64,000 nucleotides of DNA from Penelope pileata (Eukaryota > Chordata > Aves > Galliformes > Cracidae), in the NCBI GenBank assembly GCA_013396635.1, contig WBMW01002283.1:210326-274325 (forward strand). The letters are read 5' to 3'. A program made the translations under genes and the position numbers. Under the pieces are notes generated by a model, which was not told the DNA's origin, ran no database searches, and saw only the letters and a program-made list of their open reading frames with translations. Below, one piece after another: positions 22,195-36,372 of this stretch (position 1 is the stretch's first letter; every line of letters starts with the position of its first letter).

Positions 22195-25100
22195 TATCAT
22201 TTTAATATGCAGCTCCAAGTCTTAAATTAGAATTTTCTGTGAACTGAGCATTGTAACTGAATTATTGTGACACAGCAATTCTGTCAGGGTGAAAACATTC
22301 TATGTACAGAAATATAAATGTGTAGAAAATTGCCTCACCCCTCAGAAAGGTGGTGGAGAGGACAGCTACGTCTCAAAAGGGCACAGACAATGGAAGAAGA
22401 ATTGAAAGCTCCTTAGAAACCAAACCTAACAACCAGAAGACCCAAAACAGTCTTGTGATTGTGGCTGCTGAAGACATCTGTCCAACAACTGTGCCAAGAA
22501 TTCAACTAATAAGCAAAAAGCACAGCCAGAAAGGAACAAAGGAGCGTTGTCTCCTTGGGGAAGCTGGCTGGTGCTGTGCAGCATTGCTCTGGAGAGCACA
22601 TACTCTGGGACAGACATAATGCAGATGACTACAAACCCCTTCTCCCCATTTTAGATTCAAGAATGCATTCCAAATGCAGTGTTTTCGAGGCAAGTTTACA
22701 CATCAAACCGTAACAGCCCTAATGAAATCATGTGAGCCTTGAACTGGGAGTAAAGGAACAAGAGACACATGAGCTGGCATTTTCTGGGACTCATCCCTTG
22801 AAGATGATGTTATCATCCATTAATGAACGTAACACTGCACAACAGATAAAATTATTTAAGCAATAAATGCAACAAATGCCCCACATAGTCTTAAGGCAGA
22901 GACAGGTATGATATAGGATGGATCACTGTAAGGAGCACAAGAGATGCTGTAGAGCTATAGGCCACAGCCAATGCAAGGCCTACAGTCTGTGAAGCAGCAC
23001 AGCTTGAAGTCAGACCACAGGAGGAACAGCAGCACTCCACTCTTCGAGGCCCACTGGGCAGCTCCACTGCAGTATCTCTGGGTAGGCAAAAACAGCAGTC
23101 ACAACACAGTCACTAGAACAACACAGCCTACAGGAAAAGAGTTTTACAGAACATTTAGCCTACTGAACCTTTGGTAAAACAAGGTAGCAGCACACAGTGC
23201 AGAATAAAATTGTCCTTGCCTGCTACTGAAAATCTGAAGGGCTCGAGCTGTTCTCGTCTCAAACAAATTTGTATACTATCAGTGCTCATTTTGTTTCCCC
23301 ATAGATTTTTTTATTACTGGTATTTCTATTCCTAGTACAATGATAAGGGAGCTTGCTTGTTTTTCCAAGCCCTATATTTTTTCCAAATAAAGTCAACTGC
23401 ATATTTTCAGTATGATGTGAATTCTCCTTCATCTTACTTTAAATCACCAAGTGCTATGAAGCTTCTTTCCTTACTGTTTGTAAAGCAAGCTGAGGTCTTC
23501 ACACAAAAGATACAATACATCCGAATGATCATCCGCTAACACTTCTCATCCTCACTCAAAGCTCAGTCTTCTTCCATGCATACATCAGGGCAGTTGTCTG
23601 GAGACATACTGAATCATGGACAAAAAGGAGACATTTCTCCTCAGTTTCTTTTCACATAAAACTCACTGATGCCAGAAAACATTTCCAGTGCCTTTTCCTC
23701 CAGGGAAGTGGAGAAAACTTTGCCTTGATCAGATCTGATGCGTCTGTGGAAGTAGAAAACTCTGTCTCTGATGTGAAGAGAATGGTGCCTGAAAAAGTCT
23801 TTGTGGCATCTTCTTTTATTGCTGAACATCACTTTACATTAGGAATAAGGGATAGCAAAACTGAGGTGGCAGAAGCTGTTGCTTGTATTATGAGAGGGAA
23901 TCATAGCATTCCAGCTTCTGCTCACACAATATTAACGTGGCTCCTCCGCATCAGGCCCTGGCTGTACACTGCTGGGTGTGCTGACACTCCCCCCTCCTGT
24001 CCTGGCTACAGCTCAGATGTTGCTGGATGAGACTGCAGGTCTTGGTGGCACAAAGGGCAGAAAACCACTGGTACATTCTGCTTCTACAGAACATCTGACC
24101 CTATGACATCCCTGCATAGTCGAAGAGTAAACCACACAAATTACTCCCTACTGTACATTTTGATGTACAATTTAGAAATGTTAGATTTCGAGCCAAACAA
24201 AGCACAGCACTAGCCTTAGAAATAACAATTATTTTAACTGGAGTCCTTTATTGGGCACAGTGGATGAGATTCAGCTCCAGATTAAGATTCCCATATGTAA
24301 ACGTCTAATATTGCTAGCTGAGTGATTTACATTTGCAGCCAATGGAACTCTAGGGCTTGATTACAGTTTTTAAAGTGCCCACAAGTAAATGGCTGATGTC
24401 ATCTGAAATGCCCCACAGTATCTGTGACAGCTGCGAGCTGTGACACAGGGCCTGCACCAGCAGCCAGCTGAGAACCCCAGGGTACCTCACTAGCCACAGC
24501 GTGCCTCTGTCGAAGCAACAGTGTCCAATCCCTGGTCAAGATTCCCAAATTGCTATGCAGCTTGTCCAAAGGCACCCACGCATGTTTCATCAAATGATCA
24601 CTTAGAGTTCCACTGGTTATGAAGGAAGCTTTGTTTGCAAATAAGACACTTCCGCTTAGCTACCTAAATTAAGGTGTATTAACCTGACTCCCACACAGCG
24701 GACTTAATTCAGCTGGCTACACATTTGCATTTTATGCCATTTGCAATGCCTTGAGGTATCCCAGACTTTCACACGGAGCTGTCAGGTGTGACACAGGAAC
24801 CACAAGGCAGCTATGTCCCTGGGCACTGCAGAGCAGAGCCTTTTTGATGGCTCTGTGTCCATCTCAGTGCAACCAGAAGTTCCATACATCTGCGTGCTCC
24901 CTCTTCTTTCCTCCCTGCTACAAATCAATATAGTTGATACAGGAGAACCTCATCAAGCCCAGGATCTCTTTCTGTGCTGAAGATAGGATGTGCTGGCCAT
25001 TTCCTCATGTGGTTGGGTTATTGGTTTTCTTTTTGTTTTATTTTCCTTCCTGTGACCTGTGAAAAAGGCTCCTCCACTGCATCCTCCAGTGCCACGGTGG

Positions 25101-26170
25101 TCAGAGAGACAGAAATGAAGGTCATGTTCTCAGGGTCTGGCAGGCTCATGCAAACCCATACCCTGACCTCAAAGCTTTCTGGAGCATAAGGGGCCAAGCA
25201 GCCTCCTTGCAGACATCTTCAGCTTGTCACAGGACCAGAAAGCACACCCAGCTGCACCACATACACCTCCCTCATAGGCATCTGTAACATATTAAATTCT
25301 GTGAACTTGAACAGAAATGTTTTCCTTACAGCCAAGGCCATACACACAGATATGGATAGTTTCAGCAAACAATTACATGTCTTCTATGTCCCAAGTGACT
25401 CAGGTCCTGCAACCTTTTCTCCTGAGAGCACATTCATAAAGGTGTTGCTTTACAGCCTGCCAGAGATAAGGTTTTGTAACAGCTTGCCATGGGCTGTGCA
25501 GCTGTTAGGGTGTAGCAAGAGGTAGTGTTGGGCTGTACAGATCTAGGAGCATTGCTGCTTGTTGTACTTATGGAAGATGAGTGGTCTGCAGGAACAAGAG
25601 CAGCACAGGTTGCATCCATACAACATGCAGGTGGAGCCCAGCAGCACTGCCTTCTAATCCTGACTGAATCCAGAATTATTAAATTTGCCCTAGAATGAAG
25701 TCCAGGTGCAAACTAAGATGTTTGTGCAGATGCTTAGAAATGGACTGGCACAAAATATGTTGTCAACCTCAACTTTCTCACATACATTGAGAAGAAAGAC
25801 TGAAGCCTCACAGCAAGACCTTATGCACATCTACTGTCAGGTGAGCCAGGAGGCTTACCTCCCGAGAAGGTAAACAGCGGGTGAAAATTAGATTTCAGAG
25901 AGGGAATGTAGTTCTTTCTGCTTATTTATATCATATAGTATGCCACACAGCAGTTACGGCTGATATGAGTGCAGTAAATGATGCATGAGCCATATTTTCC
26001 TTTCTGCACAAAGAACCCAATGGAAATAAGGTTACACTCAAACAATCAAAACTAGGAAGGAGATTAATTGCATGGTAAGGAGCTGTTTGTCATAACTAAG
26101 GAGAAAATAGTGTTTTGTTTTTAATTTGGAAATCTGTGCTTGAAACCTCACACAGGCAGGAGTGCTGACC

Positions 26171-26250
26171 CTGCTGCTGAGCAGAGGGGTTGGATGAGAT
26201 AAACTTGTAAGGATCCTTCCAACCTCAACTACTCTATGATTCTGTGAAAC
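26171..26250 (+). mobile_element. Diverged CR1 3' tail
   Basis: A short CR1 terminus in plus orientation: CAGAGGGGTTGGATGAGATA, then GGATCCTTCCAACCTCAACT, then a degenerate tail (CTATGATTCTGTGA). Only the last ~80 bases of the element remain. It is the only CR1 trace between 15.5 and 42.7 kb. Confidence 0.85.
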
Positions 26251-29200
26251 TGTGAGAATTTCTAAAATATGCTGATAACAATTTTTCAGATTTTCTTGAA
26301 GTTTGTCAAGGAGTCAGGAATCCACTGTGGAGAAACAAAGGGCAGTCCAAATATACACAGAGATAAGTTTATATGTACAAAACAAAATGTTTTCAAAATC
26401 AAGAGAAAGGAACACTTTGGCTACAAGCTTATTCTTAGGCAATGCTGAAGAGGATGCAGTGATTAGAAATTAAAAAAAAAAAAAGAAAAAGTGAGTAATA
26501 GGTAACTAGATAACAGTCAATAGAACTAAGAACTTGTAAATCGTAGAAAACTGTTAAGAAACTATAGTTATGATGAAATTGGGAGTAAAGATAGCAAAAA
26601 GAGATTTTATATGTGCATTAGTAACAGAAGAAACCCTAGCTGCAGTAGGAGAGCCAGTACTCAAAGGAAATGGTAAAGCTGTTAATAATGATTCAGAAAA
26701 TGCAGAAGTACTTAAGGGCTTTAGTTTATATTTGGAGGAAGGGATATGATGTACCCATATCACATGAAGATGATGAATTAGCAAATGTTGAATTAGCAAA
26801 TAAGTCAGATGGTAAAATGCATCTGTTTGGATAAATATTGTAACATAACCAGCCTATATTATTTGTATCCAGGAAAAAGAGTGGGCTACAGAGCACCTCT
26901 GCCCTGTTGACATTTCTTGATATGTTTTGGTATTAAGGATATCACATGTGGCTAGAGTGAAATTCCAAAAAAAAACCCAAAACTCGGAAGTGTGACTGTT
27001 GTGCCAAAACTAAGAACAAGCAAACATTTAGGGGCGAGGGGTGGGACCTGATGGTGTTACAGAACATTTGTTAGTTTGTCTCAGGAAAAACAGTGGAAAA
27101 AATAAGTAAAGAATTCAATGGAAGTGTAAGTATGTATTCAGTGCCCACCAGTATGATTTATAGAAAAAAAATCACAAAAGATATTTGTCTTCAACAAACC
27201 AGATTTCTCCTTGAGATGTTAAATTTAGTTGATAAAAGAAACTGATACATTTAGTCAAAAATGCTGTGAGAGGTCTGAATGAGTGCATGGTGACATCCTG
27301 ATACAAACATGGCACTACAAAATACAAGAAACCCAAACAGTGCCTGGATTTAGAACCAGCTGAAAGACTCCAGGATGTCCACACTGGACTCATCATTGAA
27401 TAGTATGTTTCTACGAGAGTTTTGTGCTGGACTAAAACAACTGAATATTTCCATGATTGATATGGAAAGAAAGAAAATAGCCATGGGTAAAACCTGCAGA
27501 TGGCACAAAGATGGAGTCCTGAATAAAGCTGAACCCAAGAAGTTTATATCTTGGCTGTGTGGAGCATTAATACAACTAACAAAGTGAAACAGGCTGTCTA
27601 GGAAAGCACACTGTCCTGTTGGTATTAGCAGATTAAGGCTAGTTGCCTTTCTGGTAAGCATGCCTAAGGTAAACACAAAATAGCTTCCCTCTTCACTAGC
27701 ACCAACTATCATGTAAACAAATAGAAGTTAGTGCTTACCCTCCCTTCTGGATGAGTGCTGACATTTACATGAACATTTGCACTGAATTTCATCTGTGATT
27801 GAAAACCCATAGCGCTCCCCTGGAAGATGCTTTCTTATCTACCCTCCAATATTTGTCATGCTTTGTGAGGCATCTGAGGCCCTGAGAAATTTCTCTGATA
27901 ATAGACTTGTCTAAATCTAAATTCATTATCACCTCTCAGGCAATTTGCTACCGATTCCTAGAGATTTCTCTAAAGCAGGATTAGCTGTCATGGAAACAAG
28001 GCTTTGACACCAGCACATCCTTTTTAGCACTGCATCTGACTCTAACACTTCCATCTGCTTAACAGTCTGCCAGTCAACACAGCCACTTCTGGGGAGGGTA
28101 TGGTGCCTTTGGCAGATAAGCAGCCAGAAGGACACATCCTGTATTTCCTGCAGAGGCATTCTTTCTCCCCTGATGACAGATGGACATCTGGTGCATCTTC
28201 TCTAGAGGACTGTGGTACAGACTCAGTCACACCACCTTCCACCTCAGCCTTCAGGTTCACCAACAGTCTTTATGAGTTTTCAGCACAATTGGCTGTACTT
28301 GATTATTTTCACCAGACTTTCCTATGCATTTTCACTCCAGTGCTCTGTTTCCAAGCTGTATTTCATGTTTTTAAAGGACAGCTAAATGTCAAAAGAAGGA
28401 GAATTTTTCATAACTATAGTCATCCTTGTTCAGCCCATACGTAATTGATCATAGCTTTGATAAGCAGCGTTTCATTTTCTTCCCTCTGTGTTTGGTGTCC
28501 ATATGAAGATAACCCACTTGGAAATACCTTTCTTACTTTTTGGTCTGCTTCGTACACTGCTCTGTTTCATCTTTTTTCACTGGAATATATGTTTGCCATC
28601 ACTGACAGCTATATTAGAAATCATGCATAAAAAAATTTAATGCTGGTATTGCAAAATGTAAGACATCTCACAGCAGCATTACAGAATTTTCTTATTAAAA
28701 ATAATTGTAAAAGACATGTGACCCAGACTATCTAGGGTAGGAAATAAAAACTGTACTGTTAGATACTACGGGGAAAATGGTGTCTTTTTCACTGACAGAT
28801 CCCATATGAGAGGTCTCCAGCACAATATGAAGTTAGGAATTAGCAATGGCATATGCAAGCAGTAAGGTTTCTACAGGGCCATTTGCTTTGCAGCATTGAG
28901 AATATATTTACACAGCACAATGCAGTACTATGTAGAAATATCAGAGCTGGCTCTGAATGAGCTGGCTCAGAAAGCAGAAGCAGAGTGACTGCTTTAGTAT
29001 TGCTTTCCATCTGGATTAGCCCAGCTAATAGACAGGCTAAATTAGCCAGCACCGAGCCCTACAACTCTCCCCATACTGCTTTCTTACTTCAGCTTGCTCA
29101 CCAAGCTGATATTGAGCTGATATTGCTCATTGAAGATCTGTTGTGCCATAAAGGCATACTTTCACTGCCACAAATCAAATCCCTATAAGGTACCATGTCT

Positions 29201-32200
29201 GTGTGTGTATATATATTAAGACAAGCCCTCTTACTGGAGAAAGGATAGCATGGAGGGTTGGGCTTCTGCTCCAGGAGGATGGCACACTATGCATGCAGTG
29301 CCATATGACGTATGGAGAATCCCAAGGGCAGAAACTGCTGTCCAGGTGTCCCCCATGTCTCCTCTCATGAGCAGCTATCCAGCAGGAGTCTGTGTCATCC
29401 CAGACACAAAAAAAAGATTTGAGCACAGATTTCCCATAGCGTCACGGCAAACACCACCACCACCACTACCAGAAAATACTGGAAAGAAAGCTTAGAGATA
29501 TCTGATTTCAAAGCAGCCACTGGATTTATATCCTACATGGAAGAAGTGTCTCAGTAACACTGAGTGTGGTGCCAAGTTCAGATATGTGTCAGGACACATG
29601 CCCACAGGCTAACATAAGCATTTCACACGCTCCCAGAGTTGTGAACTTATTCTTTACCTCCTGCTCACCATGAGAGAGGGGCTGAGCCTGCCACTGATAG
29701 GTACTCCCTACAACCTGGCATTTGGCAGTCCTTTGTGTCAGACTGACCTAAGCAAGTCTGTCCTGAGATTTCCGAAGTCACAACATTGCTCAAAGCTGGG
29801 AACTGCTTCACAGGTACATCTGGGGCTCAGGTGAGGTTCCTCCTCTCTTTGCCACGTGTCAGAGAGCTTTCTCATTGCCCCTAGCCACTGGGAGATGCTG
29901 CTGACCTCCACAGCAGCCCATGTGGACAATATTCTCTTACCTTCTGGGTATTTCAGACCAGTGTAAGGGAAGCTGAAAAGTTGCTCGGGGTGTTCCAGTG
30001 TTAAGGATGACCACGTCTTTAAAATAAAATTTACCGGTATGCAGCTACTTGAAACTAACAGAGAGATCTCTCTTCAGGGAGAGATAATTAAAAGGGAAGT
30101 AAGAAATATTACCTAAAACATTCAAGCCAGACCAAAAAAAAAAAATCATAAAACATTTGTGAAGAAATAATAATAATAAAAAAAAAAGCTTAATCAACAC
30201 TAAAAATCTCTTCCGCTATCACTCAGTTGGTTGTCTTTGACCTGTGTGGCTGGGAGCTCTGCTGCCCTTTACATTTCACATCAGAGGACACATGCCTCAG
30301 AGGCAACCACAAAAGACGGTATCTGTTACAGTCAGTCTCTTCCCCAGGCTCTGATAGGAGTTCCCTCCGCATGCAATTTGTTTTCGCAAAACTTATTCAC
30401 TTCTAATTCATTTTGAAAGGTATTTTCTACAAAACGGTGAACAGCACTGCCCTGGAGGTGTGTGTGACTTGGGCACAGAGGTGCCAGCTCCTGCCAGCAG
30501 CCGTGCCTCAGCAGGATGTCACACATCCCATCTGGTGGCAAGACGAGCAGGGAAGGAGTGGGAGCAGCACTAGCACCTCTTCTTTCTGCAAAAACTGAAG
30601 GCTTCCCCTCTTGTATTCCTTGCTCAGCACTGCTCAGCACCACCTCCACAAGCAACTCTGTACCTGTACTTGCCTAAGGCTTACAGATTATCAGCATCCA
30701 CTGAAACTTACATTTTATACCTATTTGTAAATTAAGAAACTTAATACAAATGTGTATATGGAATTAAACCACATGCTAATTATAGGCTTTTTTAATGAGA
30801 CCAGACCAGACAATAATCTGCCATTCTGCAGTGATAGTGCTTAGAGGAAACTGATCCCCCAAATCTATCTTTGAGGGATTTTTTAAGAACCCTCTGCACA
30901 CAGTGTCTCTGATTTCACCCACAAGATAAGCTCACAGATAAAGCACAATGAGATATTTCTGTCAAGAAAAATGGTTCAGCCCTTGGAGCTTTTGAAAGCT
31001 TTCTGTATGATGAAAACGTCACAAAATAAGATAACATTTTGATACCTCTTTGAGGCCAGGAGATTCCTTCACCTCTGAAACATGCAGTTGTAAAGACTGG
31101 AGATAGTGCAGCTGCTTTGCTGAGAAACTTGCATGTGCTCTGCATGAGAGCAGCTTTCTTGGTACAAATCAAGCAATATTTCTACCCCTACCTTTGACAC
31201 CCACCGTAGCTGTCAGTGAGATGAGCAGAACCTGGCCCACGTGCACAGCCCAGTGACACCAGCTGAGACCTCCCTCAGGCCTCCGGGCAGACGCGGCCAC
31301 CTCAAAGCCCACAGGAGCTGTAACACCCAAACCAAGTTCTCCTGGAAATCAAAAGATAGAAAATGTGAGTAAAAGCATGAGAAAAAGCGGAGGGAGAGAA
31401 TCAATCATTCAGAACTGAATGTTGGTGACTGGGCATGACTAATGCGCTGCAACATTAAACGTCACACCACTTACAGGATGTAGGAGCCTCACACCGACCT
31501 CACAGCTGGGTGTTCAAAGAAACTACATTTCACGAGTGGCAACACTTGCTGACATGACCAGAATTATTTATAACCATGAGATGCTGGAAACGTACTCAGT
31601 CCATTGCCAAACTATCTAAACAAGACAGTGGACCAACTGGGAAGTGCTTTCAACAGAGCTCTGCTGGCAGAAGGCTCTGATGTGCAGAGTCCATCGATGC
31701 CTTTTTCAGAAGGCACTTCTACCATTGGGAACAAAATTGTAAAAGGACAAAAAACCAAACCAACACCTAAAAGTGGGAGTGAAAAGCCTAGATAGAGACA
31801 TAACTCATAAAATTATTTGGAGTTAAGCCACAGTTCCACAATCATGGCCTTGGTAGGAGTTCAGCCTTCAGTCTTTGGAGAGCTGAAATGCTATCTTGTT
31901 TCAAAGGGAGATCATTGAAACTCAAGCTGTAGGGTTTTGTAACATGAAGGAGACAGAAGGGCCAAACAAAACAAATATCAGAGCAGTTCTTGAGAGTCAG
32001 CAGTCTAAATTATATTCTTCCTTTATTAATTCAATTTTATTTTAACCCTCCTTCCTCCAGTTTTATTTGTTGCTAGACAAGAATGTCTGTAACCAGAGAC
32101 AAAGACCAGCAAATTTTAGTCTTATTTGTTGCAGTTCCAGTTAAGACCAGGGAGAGAAGAAAGAAGGGTGCAGAAGGGAGGAAGATGCTGCAATATGGCA

Positions 32201-35200
32201 GCTTTGCTGGCCCCAGGAGGTGCCAACCAGCCCCAGGCTGAGTGGTCCCTGGTGGGAATGACAAGCCCTTGCTGAGCTCTTACCCAGAAGGGGCTTTCAT
32301 TTCTTGGTAGGATTAAACAGAAACATAAAACCAGTGGTTCAACGTCAGTTAGAAGATTAAAAAAATAAATAAAAAGAAGATATCAGAGCTGCTTTTCAGG
32401 TCAGGTTGGGTTCCATTCACTGTTAATATACTGAATTAACTCAGATTTCCCTCTGAAGGCTCCACGAGCTTTAAAATGTGCCTGGCTTCCTAAACTGATC
32501 TCAGACTAAGCACCTAGGACACGTTTGACATCTGGTACTTTTGAGGGAACTTAAACACGTGGAAACAATTGTTCAGTAAAGCAAGGATGAGAGCAGAGAG
32601 ATTTGGGTACTTCAGTGAAGTTCCTGCAGAAGCTCTTTAGATAAGGGCAGAAGTGCAGGGAATGAATGCAGGGTCTGGGACAGACTAAAATGTCACTCCT
32701 TAATTTACCATGTACGAATTTTCTTTCAAAAACAGTCCTTCTTGCTGCACAAAAATGCATGCCATTTTTGACCACATTTTTAAACAAGTCAATTGAAGCA
32801 CGAGGTCCTCTTATGGCACCTTGGACTAAGCAACCAAAAAACACTTTCAAAAATAAAAAGTGTAGGTGTACAATATATAAGCTGTGCTCATATGTTCCAT
32901 TCAATTGTCGCTATGACAAAGGAAATGATCAACATCTAAGACACGTCTCATTTGTTTCCCATATTTTTCTTCATTCTCAAAAGTGACTCGATCAATCTCT
33001 ACAGCCCACACATCCACATCAAAAAAAAGCAAAAGCCCAGATTTGACCTGTTTGTCTCGCATGTATTATTTGTAGTAACACGTTTTTATTATTTTTGGAC
33101 TGTGGCTTTTAAATGAAACCAAAAATAGCAGCCACCCCCAGAGTACCACTTGCGTAGGAGGAATGTTTTGTACACAAAACTATCTGTGTTCCTTCCTTGT
33201 CTCAGCCACTTCGCCTACACCTCTCCTCCTCTGAGACGATTTCTGAACATCAGTGAGATGTGTAAAGCAGAAGCCCCGTTCTTGGTTAGCAGTGCTGGCA
33301 GGAGGAAGTTCAGCCAAGCGTGCTAGCTTGTGACTGCTTGTTTCATGCTGCAAATAACAGGATGGTACTTTACCACAGTTAGATCCAGCCCCGGAAATAA
33401 GTACGCAAGCGAATAATTTATTCATTTCAATAATATAATCTAAATCAAAGGAATTGCACATGTAGTTATATGAGAATGTCCTGACTAGAACACATGAATT
33501 TTCCACTAAATTCTCCAGCAGTGGTCAGTGTTAAATACTGGATGAAGGTGTAACAAACCATCCGATGGAAAAATACAAAATAACCTCCTCATAATTGAGA
33601 TTTCCATGCATAGATAATTCTTTAGTGCCCTGAAGTATTCGTATGTCTTTGAAAAACAAACTATCCTGTCTATCACCGCATTTGCTTTTAGCATTTGGAT
33701 TCTGAGCACTGACTCCTGCTCCACTTTGGGCCTCGGTGAAACCCTGAGGCAGGTACAAGCACATGAACTTCAGAGCACATCACTGGGACAATTTTGCACA
33801 GCACCTGCTGTGTGGTACTGGCCAGGCCCAGCACGCCCATGACTGATCATTCCCATTGCCTGATTTATAGCTCTCTTTTTATCTGTATTCTTTAGAGATT
33901 GGTGAAACTATGAAAAGCACTGCAGCTGAAGCCATTCCTTTGGCTGGGGCACTGTATTTTCCAGCTTTTATACATTCAAGGATTTAGGTGACTTTTCTGG
34001 CTGGTGCTATCTACTGAGATAGCATATTCCATAGCCAGCCCAAGGTTACATCTGGGGCAACTAGTAAGTGATGACAATAATTACCAGATCTAGTGGGATA
34101 AAGTAATAGGCTAAGTTATTTCTTCCTCTGTGAAAACCCGAACATTTATTTGACCCTTGTGCAGCCCACTTAATTTGATTAGCTGGGTTCCTCTGCAGTT
34201 CTCCCCAGAACTCTGAATCCTATTTAACCAAAATTACATGCTTTTGCTGTTTTATCTAATATTTCTTCCCCTAAGCTGCGACAAAAGAGAAAGATCCAAA
34301 TCAGTGTGAGCTGTGCTCAGTGCAGTATCACAGAGGGAGACACCAACAGGGCCTACGTACACTCCTTCATGACTTCCAAGCACACCTGAAAGGTATGAGC
34401 TGTGCCCTGCACCCCTGGGAGAAGCATCTCCTATTGGCAAGAGGCATCAGCCAAGCACTTTAAAAGAGCTCCCTTGAACAGAGAATCCTGTAACAGCTTT
34501 TCTGTCCCACCTGAGCTCAGGTAAGGACTTATTTCTGCAATGGTTTGTGGCTCCTAGTCTGATACCACTCACTAGTAGTAGGAAAACGGTTGTTCTTTTA
34601 CCCAGCATCTTGGTTACATGTGAAATATGATTCAGGGGAAACTCACAGTGGGATAATAAAAACTCAGCTCTTGAGAGAAGATGATGTTTCCCTACAATAT
34701 CAAAAGTATTTTCTTCCCTTTATTCTCTCTCTCAAAAGTAATAAATATCTCTATCGTTATTTTTCATTTTATTGAAGGACAAAGAACTCAATGTTATTTT
34801 TGTAACCTCCTCCTGTTGTCTGTAACATCCTCTATGTCATTCTTTGATCCCAAGAAAACTGAATTGCTGTGAAGGTCACTTCTACTTAGAAAGAATGAAA
34901 GTTGGTTTTCCAATACCTGTTTTAGCCATGTTGATTGCTGATGAAGGATATGGATTACCTGAGGGAATAAAACTGTCACACCTCACTCCTGAGAAAAACA
35001 CAACCTTTGCTCATTCTATAACGAGAAATCTCATTGTCAGCTCAGAATAAGTGCTGGTTTGAATAGCAGTATCTGATCTGTGTCTCAAAGTGTTCATGTG
35101 TGCAGTACAAAAATAAACGCTGGCCTTCCACATTAAACAGCACTTCTTCTGGCAGTGGAAATAGGACCCACTTTGTTTCTAAAGCTGTTGGTTTTGAGTT

Positions 35201-36360
35201 TTTCAGACATAAAGACCCAGCTGGAGTTGCACCAGCTGCAGTCACTACACACAGGCCACAAAGGAAGCCTCCTGCTGTCTGCGTGCTCGGGGTGATGGCT
35301 GTGCCTCATAGGGCCACCTCTCCCTCAACTTTCCTGCTCTGTGTCCTCATACTCCCTGATGTACAGGAAGAGCTCAGTTCCCCAGGAACAACAGTGTAAC
35401 AATACCAATACATGGATTTATCTAGCTGGGCCGTGAAGCAGCATTATTGATTGCAACTGCTTCAAATGAATAAATAACCTTCTATAATTATGTGGCTGTC
35501 TTATGCTTCTTAGTTTAAGACCTTTGAAGTGAGCCCTTCCAGCTTCATCAAAAGCAAAGAGCCCCCATCGACGATTAAACCCTGTAAACCTTGTCAGATC
35601 CAGAAATAAATAAAACTTGCTTGCCTGCGCCCCAATCCATCACCCAAATCCTAAACCCAACTCTCTTCAGGCAGGCCCTGGCATTCCCAGACCCAGTCCT
35701 GGTTCAGGCTGTCAGTCTGGGTGGCAGATTTAACTCCAGGACATGCTTTAGTCCCAACACTAATCATAACCACCCTTGTGATGCTGATGCAAAATCCAAT
35801 CTAAGTCAGTCCTAAATACAATTCTACTGCTTCTTGCCAGCTCCACATCCCCGTGTTAAGTAGGGCTGACGTAACAGACTTTGCATGGTGACTGAAAGGA
35901 GGTGACAGGCGAGTGTAGAACAGGTATGACAATTACAGTTTTGGCCCTGGGCTTCATAGGCCGAGGACTCATAGCAGCTTGCAGCAGAAGTCTGACTGGC
36001 AGCAACATGGGAAGCTAATTTCAAATCTTGGGCTGGCACAGGTCACTAGATTCCAATACGCTGAAGACTCTGTAAGCCCTGGAGTACCTTCTCTTCCTCA
36101 ATCAGGCAACAAGCCCAGAAGCCACGATCATATGCTTCTGGCCACAAACACCAAAGGCCTCTTGTCATATTCAGTATATACCCAGAAATAAACTTCATGG
36201 TGAGACAACCTAGGAATAAAATCTAAGCAATAGATTTTTTTCTTTTCTTTTTAATAACGATGGTATTGTTTTTTAAACTACTTAAAATACAAAGGTTTTG
36301 AAGTCAAGAACTTGAGAGATGGGAAACTTTAATGAAATTTAATTCGTTAAATTCATTAAG

Positions 36361-36372
36361 TGCACGCGTGCA
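36361..36372. promoter_or_regulatory. Perfect 12-bp palindrome TGCACGCGTGCA
   Basis: The palindrome carries GCGTG, the core of AHR/ARNT-type response elements, on both strands. It is the only CpG-dense spot in a strongly AT-rich, TAATT-rich neighbourhood (36320-36420). The palindrome is seen directly; a regulatory role is inference. Confidence 0.3.

Larger units (their letters stand above)
15479..26170. other. Long non-coding stretch with simple repeats only
   Basis: About 10.7 kb without a recognised gene or CR1 copy. Simple-sequence tracts include (GTTTT)4 at 18426-18445, A12 at 20354-20365, T13 at 20816-20828, (CAAAG)3 at 21586-21600 and T13G8 at 22174-22194. A short plus-strand splice-bounded segment at 16262-16295 (acceptor TTTCTGCTGACAG, donor GTGAGTCC) lies about 1 kb right of the CpG island and could belong to a divergent transcript; support is weak. 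All open frames are under about 150 codons and unrecognised. Confidence 0.55.

Noticed and set aside
29941..29972. Minus-strand 32-nt segment with a strong GTAAGAG donor
   Set aside because: Isolated from any promoter or other exon, and too short to assess coding.
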